From Gammaproteobacteria bacterium (lineage in GTDB: Bacteria; Pseudomonadota; Gammaproteobacteria; Pseudomonadales; Pseudohongiellaceae), in NCBI GenBank assembly GCA_029253585.1, contig JAQWZF010000031.1, positions 124,001 through 188,000 of the forward strand: a stretch of 64,000 bases of DNA. The letters are read 5' to 3'. Made by a program: the position numbers and the translations under genes. Positions within the stretch are counted from its first letter, which is position 1, and each line of letters begins with the position of its first letter. Below, in pieces: positions 1 through 9,073 of this stretch. The notes beneath the pieces are model-generated. The model searched no databases. It was not told the origin of the DNA and saw only the letters and a list, made by a program, of their open reading frames with translations.

Positions 1-663
1 GGTCTGCCGGAATATACACACTATTTAAGTATTCTCAGCCCGTTCGACTTCGCGAACTCTGCAAGTTTGGTGATTCCCAAGATGCACTGTGACCCTTCTG
101 ACTCGGAAAAACACACGGATTTTATCGTCAAGGCGATTCCACGCTTGGTGGATGAGACTGGGGCGTCGCTGATGTTATTTTCCAGTCGCAGGCAAATGCA
201 GGATGTTATGCAATTGCTGCCCCCGGCTTGGCGCGACCTGGTCTTGTGTCAGGATGATTTTCAGAAGTCGCAACTTATGAAATATCATCGACAACGAATA
301 GATAAAGGAGAGGGGAGTATCATTTTTGGCCTTGCTAGTTTTGCCGAGGGGGTTGATCTGCCAGGCAAATATTGCACCCATGTTCTTATTGCCAAGATCC
401 CATTTGCTGTACCGAACGATCCCATCGAACTGACTCTCTCGGAGTGGATAGAACAGCAGGGATTAAATTCCTTTATGACCTTAGCTGTGCCCGACGCAGC
501 CTTCCGCCTCGTGCAGGCGAGCGGAAGGTTGCTGCGTAGTGAGTCAGATAGCGGAACAATAACGCTGTTCGATGAGCGCATTGTGAGTCGGCGCTACGGG
601 AAGACGATATTGGAATCTATGCCGCCCTACAGGCGTGAAATATTTGCCGAAGAGGCGGGGTAG
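1..663 (+). CDS. dinG: DinG-family ATP-dependent DNA helicase, C-terminal part (5' truncated by window edge)
   Basis: The reading frame is open from base 1, so the gene begins outside the window and about 220 codons are visible. The piece matches the C-terminal helicase half of DinG/XPD-like superfamily 2 helicases: SPFDF near the start, a segment matching FGLASFAEGVDLPG, and a motif VI-like QASGRLLRSESDSG near the end, which in the family contributes the arginine finger for ATP hydrolysis. DinG proteins unwind DNA-RNA hybrids and D-loops 5' to 3'. The N-terminal Walker A and Fe-S cysteines lie outside, so DinG and YoaA cannot be separated here. Confidence 0.85.
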   Translation, partial: GLPEYTHYLSILSPFDFANSASLVIPKMHCDPSDSEKHTDFIVKAIPRLVDETGASLMLFSSRRQMQDVMQLLPPAWRDLVLCQDDFQKSQLMKYHRQRIDKGEGSIIFGLASFAEGVDLPGKYCTHVLIAKIPFAVPNDPIELTLSEWIEQQGLNSFMTLAVPDAAFRLVQASGRLLRSESDSGTITLFDERIVSRRYGKTILESMPPYRREIFAEEAG

Positions 664-696
664 CAGCCTCGCGGTGACGGCAAGCCTTTGTTGCGG

Positions 697-888
697 CTAG
701 GTCTTACGTTTAGTCTTGGGGTGGTTGATAAGGTAGCCCACGACGCCGCCTATAAGTACGCCGGATACAGTGGATACAAGGACACTACCCATGATCGCGC
801 CTAGCCCAAAGCCCAGGATCAATCCGCTGCTTAGGCTGAGTGCATAGGTGCCTTGCATTGAGTTCTTCTTCGCTTTCTTCTTCGACAT
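697..888 (-). CDS. Small glycine-zipper membrane protein (hypothetical)
   Basis: A 63-residue protein with a basic N-terminus (MSKKKAKKNS), a central hydrophobic stretch rich in Gly with GxxxG spacing (LILGFGLGAIMGS, GVLIGGVVGYL) and a basic C-terminal tail. This looks like one or two membrane-spanning glycine-zipper helices. A GGAG Shine-Dalgarno sequence sits 5 nt before the ATG. It lies between the DinG-like gene, on the opposite strand, and a cyclophilin gene. No family was recognised; the coding call rests on the ribosome site and composition. Confidence 0.6.
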   Translation of the reverse strand: MSKKKAKKNSMQGTYALSLSSGLILGFGLGAIMGSVLVSTVSGVLIGGVVGYLINHPKTKRKT

Positions 889-918
889 GTCAGCTCCACA
901 ATAGCTGGGGTTGTCTGC

Positions 919-1782
919 TCAGTTTGCCTTACGCACGGAGTAAATCAAGGTGCTAAGGCTAGAGAATTGAACCGGATCAATTGCCGTACTGCCTATAGTG
1001 TCCATCACCGACTGACCTTCGATGACTTGTCCTATTACTGTGTATTTTCCCGTAAGCTGGGGGGCATCGGCGAGGCTGATAAAGAACTCGGGGCCATTGC
1101 TGTCGGGGCCCGAATTGGCCAGTGCCACCGTGCCCCTGACGATGGCTCGGCTGCGTAGTGACAAGTCATAGCGGTAGCCCTGACTCTCATATACCGATTT
1201 CACCGTTAGTTCTTGTAGCTCAGCGAGTGTCTGATATTGCCTAGATAATGCCGTGTCAACGTCTGCAATATTCCTTCGGGAGTACAGTGGTGCCAGGATT
1301 TCGGTATGAAAGTCCTGCTTCGACTCGATATTGAGTTCATCAGCGAAGCTGCCGTCGGGATTGATAGCCTGAATCTGATCCAGGCCCAGGGCATCTGCAT
1401 TTATCTCATCTGGTAGAAGCTCTACCTGCAGCCCTAGGGGATTCTTAGCCTGGCTGCCCGCCTGAATGACGAAGCCGGGTACTACGCGATGAAAGCGCAT
1501 GCCGTTATAGTAGTAGCGCGCCTGAACTGGCTGGCCTGTGTCTGGATTGGTAAAGTCTTTCTCGCCTTGTGCAAGGGCAATGAAATTCTGCACATTGTTA
1601 GGTGCTTCGTTAGGGAACAGTTCTAGATAGATCTCGCCCCTAGAAGTGCTGATTAGCACCAGTGGGTTCTGTGGATCTTCCATGGCGAGTAACGCCGAAG
1701 AAGTATCGGCAAATGCCGTGTTTAGCAAACCGAATAGCAGAACAATTAGTGGAAGCAGGCTGTGTCTGTAGGGCTGATGCAT
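919..1782 (-). CDS. Exported cyclophilin-type peptidyl-prolyl cis-trans isomerase with an internal insert
   Basis: Predicted to isomerise Xaa-Pro bonds in the periplasm. The ATG at 1782 gives a signal peptide (MHQPYRHSLLPLIVLLFGLL, cleavage near AFA-DT) and leaves 8 nt after the upstream gene's stop; an in-frame start at 1836 would overlap that gene. Core motifs are present: FHRVVPGFVIQAG (catalytic Arg and Gln region) and ANSGPDSNGPEFFISL. Between these lies an insert of about 70 residues that ordinary PpiA-like cyclophilins lack. At 287 aa the protein is well above the usual 165-200. It is one of three exported cyclophilins in this window. Confidence 0.85.
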   Translation of the reverse strand: MHQPYRHSLLPLIVLLFGLLNTAFADTSSALLAMEDPQNPLVLISTSRGEIYLELFPNEAPNNVQNFIALAQGEKDFTNPDTGQPVQARYYYNGMRFHRVVPGFVIQAGSQAKNPLGLQVELLPDEINADALGLDQIQAINPDGSFADELNIESKQDFHTEILAPLYSRRNIADVDTALSRQYQTLAELQELTVKSVYESQGYRYDLSLRSRAIVRGTVALANSGPDSNGPEFFISLADAPQLTGKYTVIGQVIEGQSVMDTIGSTAIDPVQFSSLSTLIYSVRKAN

Positions 1783-1790
1783 GATTAGAA

Positions 1791-2051
1791 TTACTGCAAC
1801 AAGTGATGATCGGCGGGAAGGTTTTTGGAGATCCAAATTGCCAGTTTGTGGCGCATATTTACTGCGTTTTCATCTTGCGTTGCCAGTGCCTGTATTACTC
1901 CGTCCTTGACGAGTAATAGGTAGATCGCACGCACTTTTATGTCGACATGATCGGTGTTTTCAAACTTTCCCGCACCCCGAGCTTCGAAGTAGCGCGTGCC
2001 AACTCGAATAGCCTCTTTTAACAGTTCACCTTCGTTCTTAATTTTTTTCAT
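1791..2051 (-). CDS. Small conserved-type hypothetical protein (DUF5062-like)
   Basis: An 86-aa soluble protein starting MKKIKNEGELLKEAIRVGTR, predicted mostly helical, without signal peptide or cysteines. The N-terminus reminds me of the DUF5062 family of gammaproteobacteria; this is recollection, not a search result. The ATG at 2051 is preceded by a short AGG. The stop lies 8 nt before the cyclophilin start, so the two are probably co-transcribed. Function unknown. Confidence 0.6.
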   Translation of the reverse strand: MKKIKNEGELLKEAIRVGTRYFEARGAGKFENTDHVDIKVRAIYLLLVKDGVIQALATQDENAVNMRHKLAIWISKNLPADHHLLQ

Positions 2052-2161
2052 GTTTACCTGCGCTTTTTGACGCGAAGATTGTAGGGCGAAAGCGACTCCT
2101 CATGCAATACAAGGTACAGGGGCGCGCTTAGAGTATCCGATGCTGGCGTAGTGACCCTTGC

Positions 2162-2740
2162 CTAACTTTCTTGGTAGCGAGCAAGGTCTTCGGGTGTGTC
2201 TATATCTTGCAGCACGCCAGGGTCATCAACTGACAGTTCACGAACAGCATTTTGGTGCAGTGTGGTGAGCTTCCGTCCCCCGGTATCTCCCTCGAGCTTC
2301 ACTAGTTCGTCAAAGTAGGCGCTACCGAACGCGACTGGGTTGCCTGTTTTGGAGTCTAGCACCGGGATGACGATGCTGTCCTCTTCGACCTGCTCGGCTA
2401 TTAGTCTATAGGTTGAAGCTTCGATGAACGGCATGTCCCCGAGGCAGACCAGACATGCTCGCCAATCACCTATGTGCTGTGCGGCGAAAGCGAGTGTTGC
2501 TCCCATGCCTTGCCCTGCATGTTCAAAGGCTAGAAATGAGGTTCCCGGCGCCAGGGGCAATAGCTGTGGCATCAGTTCGGGACGAGTGACTACTATGCGG
2601 TGGGGAAAGACTTCAGCGATTCGCTCCAGCGTCTGTTGCACCACGGTATTCCCATTGTGCAATTGGGCGAGTAATTTGCTGTCGCCGAAGCGCTTGCTAA
2701 ATCCTGCAGCCAAGACGATGGCGCCGATAGGTTTTGTCAT
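2162..2740 (-). CDS. MocA/MobA-like nucleotidyltransferase
   Basis: A 192-aa protein of the molybdenum-cofactor nucleotidyltransferase type (MocA, MobA, PucB-like). The N-terminus has the NTP-binding motif VLAAGFSKRFGDSK (family pattern LAAGxSxRxGxxK), followed by LVCLGDMPF, which holds the metal-binding Asp of the GDMP motif. MocA-type enzymes transfer CMP to molybdopterin for the xanthine-oxidase class. No XdhC or molybdo-hydroxylase gene is adjacent, and moaA/moaB lie 32 kb away, so the substrate is inferred. Confidence 0.75.
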   Translation of the reverse strand: MTKPIGAIVLAAGFSKRFGDSKLLAQLHNGNTVVQQTLERIAEVFPHRIVVTRPELMPQLLPLAPGTSFLAFEHAGQGMGATLAFAAQHIGDWRACLVCLGDMPFIEASTYRLIAEQVEEDSIVIPVLDSKTGNPVAFGSAYFDELVKLEGDTGGRKLTTLHQNAVRELSVDDPGVLQDIDTPEDLARYQES

Positions 2741-2782
2741 ATCGCGTCTGCCTGCACATCCGCCTGTATTAAAATAGGAAGA

Positions 2783-3121
2783 TTAATGCAGAATCTTTGT
2801 GGACTTGCGGGTGGGTTCAACCTCTTGTTGAGATATCTCCACAACGAAACTCTCACGCTTTTTGTCATGAGATTGTTGGGCTGTTGCGGCATCTTTCTCT
2901 GTGGCAGGGGTGCCGGTGTTTGCTTGGTCTTCGGAGTCGGAGCGCGCGGCCGCTAGAGTGTCCGCCGCTTCTTGCTCCTCTAATTGAGCCTTTATCTGAT
3001 CGCTCAGATGACGGCGCAGTCTATTGACCACGCTAGTCATCACTTCGATGGTCTGACTCAGCTGATCCAGAGTGACGAGTGTGCGCTCTGGATCGTCGTC
3101 AGCGTACTTCTTATCCTTCAT
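2783..3121 (-). CDS. Hypothetical charged coiled-coil protein
   Basis: A 112-aa, highly charged protein. Residues 18-55 (LDQLSQTIEVMTSVVNRLRR onward) have heptad-like hydrophobic spacing suggesting a coiled coil; the second half is Ala/Ser/Glu-rich and probably disordered. GGAG lies about 7 nt before the ATG, supporting translation. It sits just downstream of nrdB on the same strand, 66 nt away, and could be read through from it. No family recognised. Confidence 0.55.
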   Translation of the reverse strand: MKDKKYADDDPERTLVTLDQLSQTIEVMTSVVNRLRRHLSDQIKAQLEEQEAADTLAAARSDSEDQANTGTPATEKDAATAQQSHDKKRESFVVEISQQEVEPTRKSTKILH

Positions 3122-3187
3122 TCATTTGCTCCAGTTGGCGCCAAGCTCTTCGAGCTGGCACTTAACCCTCAACCGTGGTGCGATAGT

Positions 3188-4471
3188 TTAATCCCAGGTT
3201 AGGGCGCCGCCCGTTTGATACTCGATAACTCGCGTCTCAAAGAAATTTTTCTCCTTACGCAGGTCCATAATCTCAGACATCCAAGGGAATGGGTTCTGAA
3301 CACCTTCGAATTGCTCTGGCAAACCGATTTGGATAAGCCTTCGATTCGCTATGAATTGTAGATACTCCTCCATCATAGCTGCGTTCATACCGAGCACGCC
3401 GCGCGGCATAGTATCTCTAGCGTATTCGATCTCCAGGTGCGTGGCTTGAAGAATCATCTGAGTAGCTTTTTCTTTCATCTCGTCGGTCCACAGATTCGGA
3501 TTTTCCAACTTGATCTGGTTGATCATGTCGATACCGAAATTCAAATGCATGGATTCGTCGCGAAGAATATATTGAAACTGTTCAGAGGTGCCGGTCATCT
3601 TATTGCGTCTACCCATGGATAAGATTTGGGTGAAGCCACAGTAGAAAAATATTCCCTCTAGACAGCAGTAAAACGCGATCAAGTTCATAAGCAGTGCTTG
3701 ATCGTTTTCAGTTGTACCGGTGTTAAATTTGGGGTCACTCAATTCCTGTGTGTACTTAAGTCCCCAGGAAGCCTTCTTGGCGACAGAAGGTACTTCGTGA
3801 TACATATTGAAAATTTCGCCCTCATCCATGGAGAGTGACTCGATACAATACTGATAGGCGTGAGTATGGATCGCTTCCTCGAATGCCTGGCGCAAGATGT
3901 ATTGTCGACACTCAGGATTAGTAATCAGTCGATAAACAGCCAAGACAAGATTGTTGGCAACAAGTGAGTCTGCAGTAGAGAAGAAACCGAGGTTCCGTTT
4001 GACGATAAGTCGCTCGTCATCGGTTAAGCCATTAGGATCTTTCCACAGGCCGATGTCTGCCGTCATATTAACCTCTTGCGGCATCCAGTGGTTGGCACAG
4101 CCATCCAGATATTTCTGCCAGGCCCAGTCGTACTTGAAGGGAACTAACTGGTTTAAGTCGGCGCGACAATTAATCATACGCTTATCGTCAACAGCTACTC
4201 GATTGGCAGAACCTTCTAGTTCTTCGAGTCCGGCATCGACATCTAGCTCTTCCAGACCTTCGATAGCCTGCTGCAAAATGTCAGAATTTTGCTTCTCTTC
4301 CGAGACATCTAGATCCGATTTAAAGTTAGCGACTTGCTCGCGTGCGCTAGCGACAGGAGCGGGTGGCTCAACAACGGCAGCAACCGCTTCAGTAGTGGCA
4401 GGCTCTTGGGTGGTGGTTTTAACTAATGGTAAAGCCCCATCTTCCTGCTCGAATTCATCCCATGACAGCAT
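3188..4471 (-). CDS. nrdB: Ribonucleoside-diphosphate reductase class Ia, beta subunit
   Basis: NrdB houses the diiron-tyrosyl radical that NrdA uses to reduce ribonucleotides to deoxyribonucleotides. The 427-aa protein has an acidic, low-complexity N-terminal extension of about 100 residues before the ferritin-like helical core. The core carries Glu/His metal-ligand segments ([21 protein letters not shown]) and the conserved C-terminus ending [10 protein letters not shown] that docks into NrdA. A GAGGAA Shine-Dalgarno sequence sits about 5 nt before the ATG. It follows nrdA on the same strand after a 138-nt hairpin-containing spacer. The sequence resembles the Pseudomonas type. Confidence 0.96.
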   Translation of the reverse strand: MLSWDEFEQEDGALPLVKTTTQEPATTEAVAAVVEPPAPVASAREQVANFKSDLDVSEEKQNSDILQQAIEGLEELDVDAGLEELEGSANRVAVDDKRMINCRADLNQLVPFKYDWAWQKYLDGCANHWMPQEVNMTADIGLWKDPNGLTDDERLIVKRNLGFFSTADSLVANNLVLAVYRLITNPECRQYILRQAFEEAIHTHAYQYCIESLSMDEGEIFNMYHEVPSVAKKASWGLKYTQELSDPKFNTGTTENDQALLMNLIAFYCCLEGIFFYCGFTQILSMGRRNKMTGTSEQFQYILRDESMHLNFGIDMINQIKLENPNLWTDEMKEKATQMILQATHLEIEYARDTMPRGVLGMNAAMMEEYLQFIANRRLIQIGLPEQFEGVQNPFPWMSEIMDLRKEKNFFETRVIEYQTGGALTWD

Positions 4472-4533
4472 AGTAATTCCTCAATCTCGTTTCTGCTTAA
4501 TCTATTTGTACTGGTTGTTCGTTCTATTCATTC

Positions 4534-4600
4534 GCAGCAGCGAGTCCGCCGCTGCTGTACCTGGCATAGGTCGGCACCCGAATAGCGGTGCGGCCTATGC
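4534..4600 (-). other. Two stem-loops in the nrdA-nrdB spacer
   Basis: Stem 1: CAGCAGCG at 4535-4542 pairs with CGCTGCTG at 4550-4557 around a 7-nt loop. Stem 2: GCATAGG at 4564-4570 pairs with CCTATGC at 4594-4600, with further pairing inside. Neither is followed by a U-tract in the minus-strand transcript, so they look less like terminators than like mRNA stability or processing elements that could set the NrdA:NrdB ratio. Role inferred. Confidence 0.5.
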
Positions 4601-4609
4601 GTGCAAGTA

Positions 4610-7462
4610 TTACTGGCAGGCTTCGCAATCTGGATCATCCAGAGAACAAGCCTGTGGTACTGGCGCTGCTTCGCCGCTAGCTACCTTGTTAAGACTATTG
4701 TCGGACACTGTAGACTTCTCAGTGGTTGTCGCTGCAAGAGCGCGCAAATAATAAGTAGTCTTCAAGCCTCTGAGCCAAGCCATACGGTAAGTGACATCTA
4801 GCTTCTTGCCGCTAGCACCAGCTACATACAGGTTGAGTGACTGAGCCTGATCTATCCATTTCTGGCGTCGACTTGCCGCATCAACCAGCCAGCGGGGTTC
4901 AACCTCGAAAGCGGTGGCGTAGATGTGCTTGATTTCATCAGGAACTCTGTCGATCTTCTGCACACTGCCTTCGTAATATTTAAGATCATTTACCATCACG
5001 CTGTCCCAAAGTTTTGCTTTCTTCAGGTCGCGCACGAGGAACGGGTTCACTACGGTAAATTCGCCAGACAGATTCGACTTAACATATAAGTTTTGATAGG
5101 TCGGCTCGATGGACTGGGATACGCCGCTAATGTTTGCGATCGTGGCCGTAGGTGCAATCGCTAGAACGTTCGAGTTACGCATACCGGTCTGTTGGATGCG
5201 TGCTCTGAGGCTTTCCCAGTCGAGACGCTGATCCATATTCACTTCTAGATATTCTGCGCCACGCTCTTCTTGTAGAAGCTTTAGGGAATCTATAGGAAAT
5301 TTGCCCTGATCCCAAAGCGAGCCCTCATAAGATTCGTAACGGCCTCGTTCTTCGGCAAGATCGCTAGATGCCTGAATAGCATGGTAGCTAATCATTTCCA
5401 TGGATATGTCAGCGAACTCCACTGCCTGTTCTGAAGAGTAAGGAATGCGCTGCATATAAAGAGCATCCTGAAAACCCATGATGCCCATACCGATTGGTCT
5501 ATGCTTGAGGTTCGAATTCTTCGCCTGAGGTACAGAGTAATAGTTGATGTCGATTACATTATCGAGCATTCGAACCGCTGTCTTAATAGTAGACTTTAAT
5601 TTCTCTTGATTCAGACCTGACTCGGTGACGTGGTTTAGCATATTCACGGAGCCTAGGTTGCAGACAGCAATCTCGTCTTTGTTTGTGTTCAGAGTGATCT
5701 CTGTGCACAGGTTCGAAGAGTGGATTGCACCTATGTGCTGCTGCGGTGAGCGCACATTACAGGTGTCTTTAAACGTAATCCAGGGATGTCCGGTTTCGAA
5801 CAGCATGGAAATCATCTTGCGCCATAGATCGCTTGCTTTGATAGTCTTATAGACCTCTATCTCGCCGGCGATTGCCTTACGCTCATATTCCTCGTAAGCA
5901 GCTTCAAAAGCGCTGCCACTCAGGTCGTGTAACTCGGGCACGTTGTTAGGAGAGAATAGCGTCCAATCCTGATCGTTGAACACACGCTTCATGAATAGGT
6001 CGGGAATCCAGTTGGCTGTGTTCATATCGTGCGCTCGGCGTCTTTCGTCGCCGGTGTTCTTGCGCAGTTCCAGGAATTCCTCGATGTCCAGGTGCCAGGT
6101 CTCTAAATAGGCACACACGGCCCCCTTGCGCTTGCCGCCTTGATTCACGGCTACAGCGGTGTCGTTGACTACCTTAAGAAAAGGGACGATTCCTTGTGAT
6201 TTGCCATTGGTGCCCTTGATGTGAGCGCCTAGCGCACGGACCGGAGTCCAGTCGTTGCCGAGTCCGCCAGCCCATTTGGAAAGCATGGCGTTATCTCTGA
6301 TAGCCGAGTAAATACCGTGTAAATCATCTGGTACAGTAGTCAGAAAGCAAGACGACAACTGCGGGCGTAGTGTGCCTGAGTTAAATAGCTGTGGCGTCGA
6401 AACCATATAATCGAAGCTAGAGAGCAGATTATAGAATTCTATTGCGCGCTCTTCACGGTTCTCTTCGTTGCTGGCAAGTCCCATTGCTACACGCATAAAG
6501 AACACCTGAGGTAGTTCGAAGCGTATGTCATTGCTGTGAATGAAGTAGCGGTCGTAGAGTGTCTGCAGGCCAAGATAGGTGAACTGTTGATCACGATCCG
6601 CCTGAAGGGCTTCGCCAAGAATGCCTAAGTCGTATTCCAGAAGGTGAGGCGAGATCAGGCCGAGTTCGACGCCTTTCTCTATATAGGGCTTGAGTGTTGC
6701 CGCATAGCGATAGTGCATCTCTGATTGGGTCGCGGCTTCTGCAATGCCTAGAAAGCCAAGCGCCTCTGCACGGATGGTGTCCATAAGCAGTCTGGCGGTG
6801 ACATAAGAATAATTTGGATCTTTCTCTACCATGGTGCGAGCGGTCATCACCAAGGAAGTGCGCACGTCCGCCATCTTCACACCGGGGTATAGATTCTTCA
6901 GCGTCTCTTGGTAGATGTCGTCAGCGGAAACGTCTTCCAGGCCTTCGCAGGCTTCACTGATGACTACCTGCAGGCGTTGTGTGTCGAGGGGGCCTTGCTC
7001 GCCATTATCCAGAATCACATTGATGGCGTTCAGATCGGGTTTTTGCTCTTCAATCTTCTGCTCTCGGATACGCGCGTGATCTGCACGGTAAATAACATAG
7101 CTTCTTGCGATCTTGTGTTCGCCGGTACGCATTAACGCCAGTTCTACTTGATCTTGAATGTCTTCTATATGAATCGTGCCGCCAGAGGGCATGCGACGGC
7201 GAAAGATATCGGTAATTTGGCGCCCTAGCTGCTGTACCGATTCATGGATGCGCGACGATGCAGCTGCATTTCCGCCTTCAACCGCTAAGTAAGCCTTGGT
7301 GATGGCGACGGAAATCTTGGATTCGTCATAGCTCACTACGGCGCCGTTACGTTTGATTACACGCAATTGTCCGGGCGCCGTTGCTGAAAGAGTTGCTGAT
7401 TCGTTGCTAGTGGGGGTGGCGGGGGAGGCAGGGTCTACTGCTGTCTGTACATCTGTCTGCAT
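4610..7462 (-). CDS. nrdA: Ribonucleoside-diphosphate reductase class Ia, alpha subunit
   Basis: Catalytic subunit that reduces NDPs to dNDPs. At 950 aa it is longer than E. coli NrdA (761 aa) because the N-terminus carries two ATP-cone regulatory domains: a first near residues 33-125, with the VIKRNGAVVSYDESKI signature, and a second near 145-235. The barrel domain holds the radical-transfer and active-site Cys segments (SSCFLTTV, SNLCTEI), and the C-terminus ends DPDCEACQ, the CxxC pair re-reduced by thioredoxin/glutaredoxin. CGGAG lies about 7 nt before the ATG. Transcribed with nrdB; NrdR control is likely from the upstream box. Confidence 0.97.
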   Translation of the reverse strand: MQTDVQTAVDPASPATPTSNESATLSATAPGQLRVIKRNGAVVSYDESKISVAITKAYLAVEGGNAAASSRIHESVQQLGRQITDIFRRRMPSGGTIHIEDIQDQVELALMRTGEHKIARSYVIYRADHARIREQKIEEQKPDLNAINVILDNGEQGPLDTQRLQVVISEACEGLEDVSADDIYQETLKNLYPGVKMADVRTSLVMTARTMVEKDPNYSYVTARLLMDTIRAEALGFLGIAEAATQSEMHYRYAATLKPYIEKGVELGLISPHLLEYDLGILGEALQADRDQQFTYLGLQTLYDRYFIHSNDIRFELPQVFFMRVAMGLASNEENREERAIEFYNLLSSFDYMVSTPQLFNSGTLRPQLSSCFLTTVPDDLHGIYSAIRDNAMLSKWAGGLGNDWTPVRALGAHIKGTNGKSQGIVPFLKVVNDTAVAVNQGGKRKGAVCAYLETWHLDIEEFLELRKNTGDERRRAHDMNTANWIPDLFMKRVFNDQDWTLFSPNNVPELHDLSGSAFEAAYEEYERKAIAGEIEVYKTIKASDLWRKMISMLFETGHPWITFKDTCNVRSPQQHIGAIHSSNLCTEITLNTNKDEIAVCNLGSVNMLNHVTESGLNQEKLKSTIKTAVRMLDNVIDINYYSVPQAKNSNLKHRPIGMGIMGFQDALYMQRIPYSSEQAVEFADISMEMISYHAIQASSDLAEERGRYESYEGSLWDQGKFPIDSLKLLQEERGAEYLEVNMDQRLDWESLRARIQQTGMRNSNVLAIAPTATIANISGVSQSIEPTYQNLYVKSNLSGEFTVVNPFLVRDLKKAKLWDSVMVNDLKYYEGSVQKIDRVPDEIKHIYATAFEVEPRWLVDAASRRQKWIDQAQSLNLYVAGASGKKLDVTYRMAWLRGLKTTYYLRALAATTTEKSTVSDNSLNKVASGEAAPVPQACSLDDPDCEACQ

Positions 7463-7686
7463 TATGTGCTCCGAATTTGTGGCTACTGCTTAGTATTCTT
7501 AATGGACTGTCTTGTTATTAGCGGGTCAAACTAGTTTAGTGCTCTGGGCAACCACTTGCTAAAGGCAACTATCCGTCGGTCTAACTCTCGCTACTGCAAT
7601 TTTTGCAGCGAATAACATCCCGTCTGGCCAGATTTGGCAGCGAAATCGATACAAACTGATCTCGTGGCCGAAAATCGGTAAGCCAT

Positions 7687-7702
7687 ACACTATATATTGT
7701 GT
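7687..7702. promoter_or_regulatory. NrdR box (perfect match)
   Basis: The 16-mer ACACTATATATTGTGT matches the NrdR consensus acaCwATATaTwgtgt in full. NrdR is an ATP/dATP-sensing repressor of ribonucleotide reductase operons. It lies about 225 bp upstream of the nrdA ATG on the opposite side from the gene. Confidence 0.85.
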
Positions 7703-7899
7703 TTTTGCGGCAAGACTTTAACTGTTTTTCTGATTTTTATTGGGAACCCAAAAAACAAGTCCAAAATAAGGGCCAAAATGTCCTTATTGATCAAGCGCTT
7801 TCTTATTATTGGACGGTGTGGCATTCGTTACCACCCGGCTTTGCAATAATTTTTATTAGTATCTCTGAGAGATTCAAGCCCTTGATTAACGCTTAACTA

Positions 7900-7915
7900 A
7901 TACAATATATAGACA
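7900..7915. promoter_or_regulatory. Possible second, degenerate NrdR box
   Basis: ATACAATATATAGACA matches 12 of 16 positions of the NrdR consensus, with the CAATATATAG core intact. NrdR boxes usually occur as close tandem pairs; here the second copy is 213 bp (start to start) from the perfect one, which is atypical and weakens the call. Confidence 0.35.
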
Positions 7916-8128
7916 AGCTATAAATCGAAGGCACAAGATAATGCGCTTGGCGTGGGAATGCAAGGGATTTCTCTGTGAGTAATATGTGGGTAAATTGTGA
8001 GTAGGCTGTTGTTGTAACTGGAAAAAGTAAGAGTTGGGCCAGAGTGGCTCACAGCTTCTCAAAGTGCCGCAAAATGAGGCAGGAGATGAGCCAAAAGTCG
8101 TGCAAAATCAGGCGATTGTCGCATTATG

Positions 8129-8154
8129 ATGCACCACTACATATAGTGGTGCAT
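8129..8154. repeat. 26-bp near-perfect palindrome downstream of argF
   Basis: The left arm 8129-8141 (ATGCACCACTACA) is the reverse complement of the right arm 8142-8154 except for one base, giving 12 of 13 pairs with no loop. It begins 23 bp past the argF stop. The minus-strand transcript has no U-tract after it, so it is a poor intrinsic terminator for argF. The plus strand has only GATTTT after it. It may be an operator or a bidirectional stem. Confidence 0.5.
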
Positions 8155-8176
8155 GATTTTCCCTAAAACCGCCTGA

Positions 8177-9073
8177 TTAGGGGGTGAGGAGGAACTCGAT
8201 TAGCGCTTTTTGCGAATGCATGCGGTTCTCGGCCTCATCCCACACCACACTATCGGCGGCATCCAGAATCGATGCGCTTACTTCTTCGCCTCTGTGTGCA
8301 GGCAGACAGTGCATAAAAAGAGCATCTGACTGTGCCAAGGACATCAGCTCCTCATCTACCTGATAGCCCGCGAAGCTGGCAATACGCTGATTCTGTTCCT
8401 CTTCCTGGCCCATGGATGCCCATACGTCGGTCACCACCAGGTCTGCATCTTGTACAGCCGTCTTGGGGTCTCGGCTGAGTTGGACGCGGTTTTTGTGGGT
8501 GTTGAGCAGATCGGCGTTAGGCTCGAATCCTTCTGGGGCGGCAATCTTTAATTGGAAATCAAATTTATCCGCCGCATTGATGTAGGAGTGGCACATATTG
8601 TTGCCGTCGCCAACCCAGGCTACGGTCTTTCCACTGATACTGCCTCGGTGCTCGACGAAGGTCTGCACATCGGCGAGCAGTTGGCAGGGGTGAAAATCAT
8701 CGGTAAGCGCATTGATGACGGGCACCGACGAATAGGCGGCAAATCGCTGCAGTTTTTCATGCTCAAAAGTCCGTATTGCCACGCAATCGACCATGCCGGC
8801 TAAAACACGGGCGCTATCCTCGATAGGTTCCCCTCTGCCTAGCTGAGAGTCGGCGTTCGCCAGGAACACGGCGGAACCGTCTAGTTGGTTCATTGCGACC
8901 TCGAAGGCGAGCCTGGTCCGGGTAGAGGATTTCTCAAAAATTAGCCCCAGAGTCTTACGCGGTTGGGCAACTGCCAGCTCCGGATTCTTCTTTAGTTCTC
9001 CAGCTCTTTGAATAATATGATTCAATTCGTCGCTACTGAGGTCCTGAAGGGTAAGAAAATGTTTTACACTCAT
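8177..9073 (-). CDS. argF: Ornithine carbamoyltransferase (arginine biosynthesis)
   Basis: Makes citrulline from ornithine and carbamoyl phosphate. The ATG at 9073 gives [17 protein letters not shown], matching the family start; an in-frame TTG at 9097 has no ribosome site. Motifs: SSTRTR (carbamoyl phosphate binding), [11 protein letters not shown], and [11 protein letters not shown], which carries the ornithine-binding Cys. About 298 aa, normal length. argG lies 4.4 kb away on the other strand, as in Pseudomonas. No convincing ARG box was found upstream. Confidence 0.96.
   Translation of the reverse strand: MSVKHFLTLQDLSSDELNHIIQRAGELKKNPELAVAQPRKTLGLIFEKSSTRTRLAFEVAMNQLDGSAVFLANADSQLGRGEPIEDSARVLAGMVDCVAIRTFEHEKLQRFAAYSSVPVINALTDDFHPCQLLADVQTFVEHRGSISGKTVAWVGDGNNMCHSYINAADKFDFQLKIAAPEGFEPNADLLNTHKNRVQLSRDPKTAVQDADLVVTDVWASMGQEEEQNQRIASFAGYQVDEELMSLAQSDALFMHCLPAHRGEEVSASILDAADSVVWDEAENRMHSQKALIEFLLTP

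Larger units (their letters stand above)
7463..8176. other. Long AT-rich upstream region of nrdA
   Basis: About 710 bp with no convincing gene. It holds the nrdA promoter region, one perfect and one weaker NrdR-box-like sequence, a TGTGGGTAA at 7985-7993 that differs by one base from the DnaA box TGTGGATAA, and a long palindrome near the argF end. E. coli nrdAB is controlled by DnaA and NrdR, so a long regulatory region is plausible. A plus-strand frame at 7699-7896 was judged non-coding. Confidence 0.5.

Noticed and set aside
3951..4751. A 266-codon plus-strand frame across nrdB and the nrdA-nrdB gap
   Set aside because: It is antisense to strongly conserved nrdB and has serine-rich, low-complexity composition typical of a shadow frame.
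7699..7896. A 65-codon frame in the nrdA upstream region
   Set aside because: No ribosome site, no recognisable domain, and it overlaps the regulatory region beginning inside the NrdR box.
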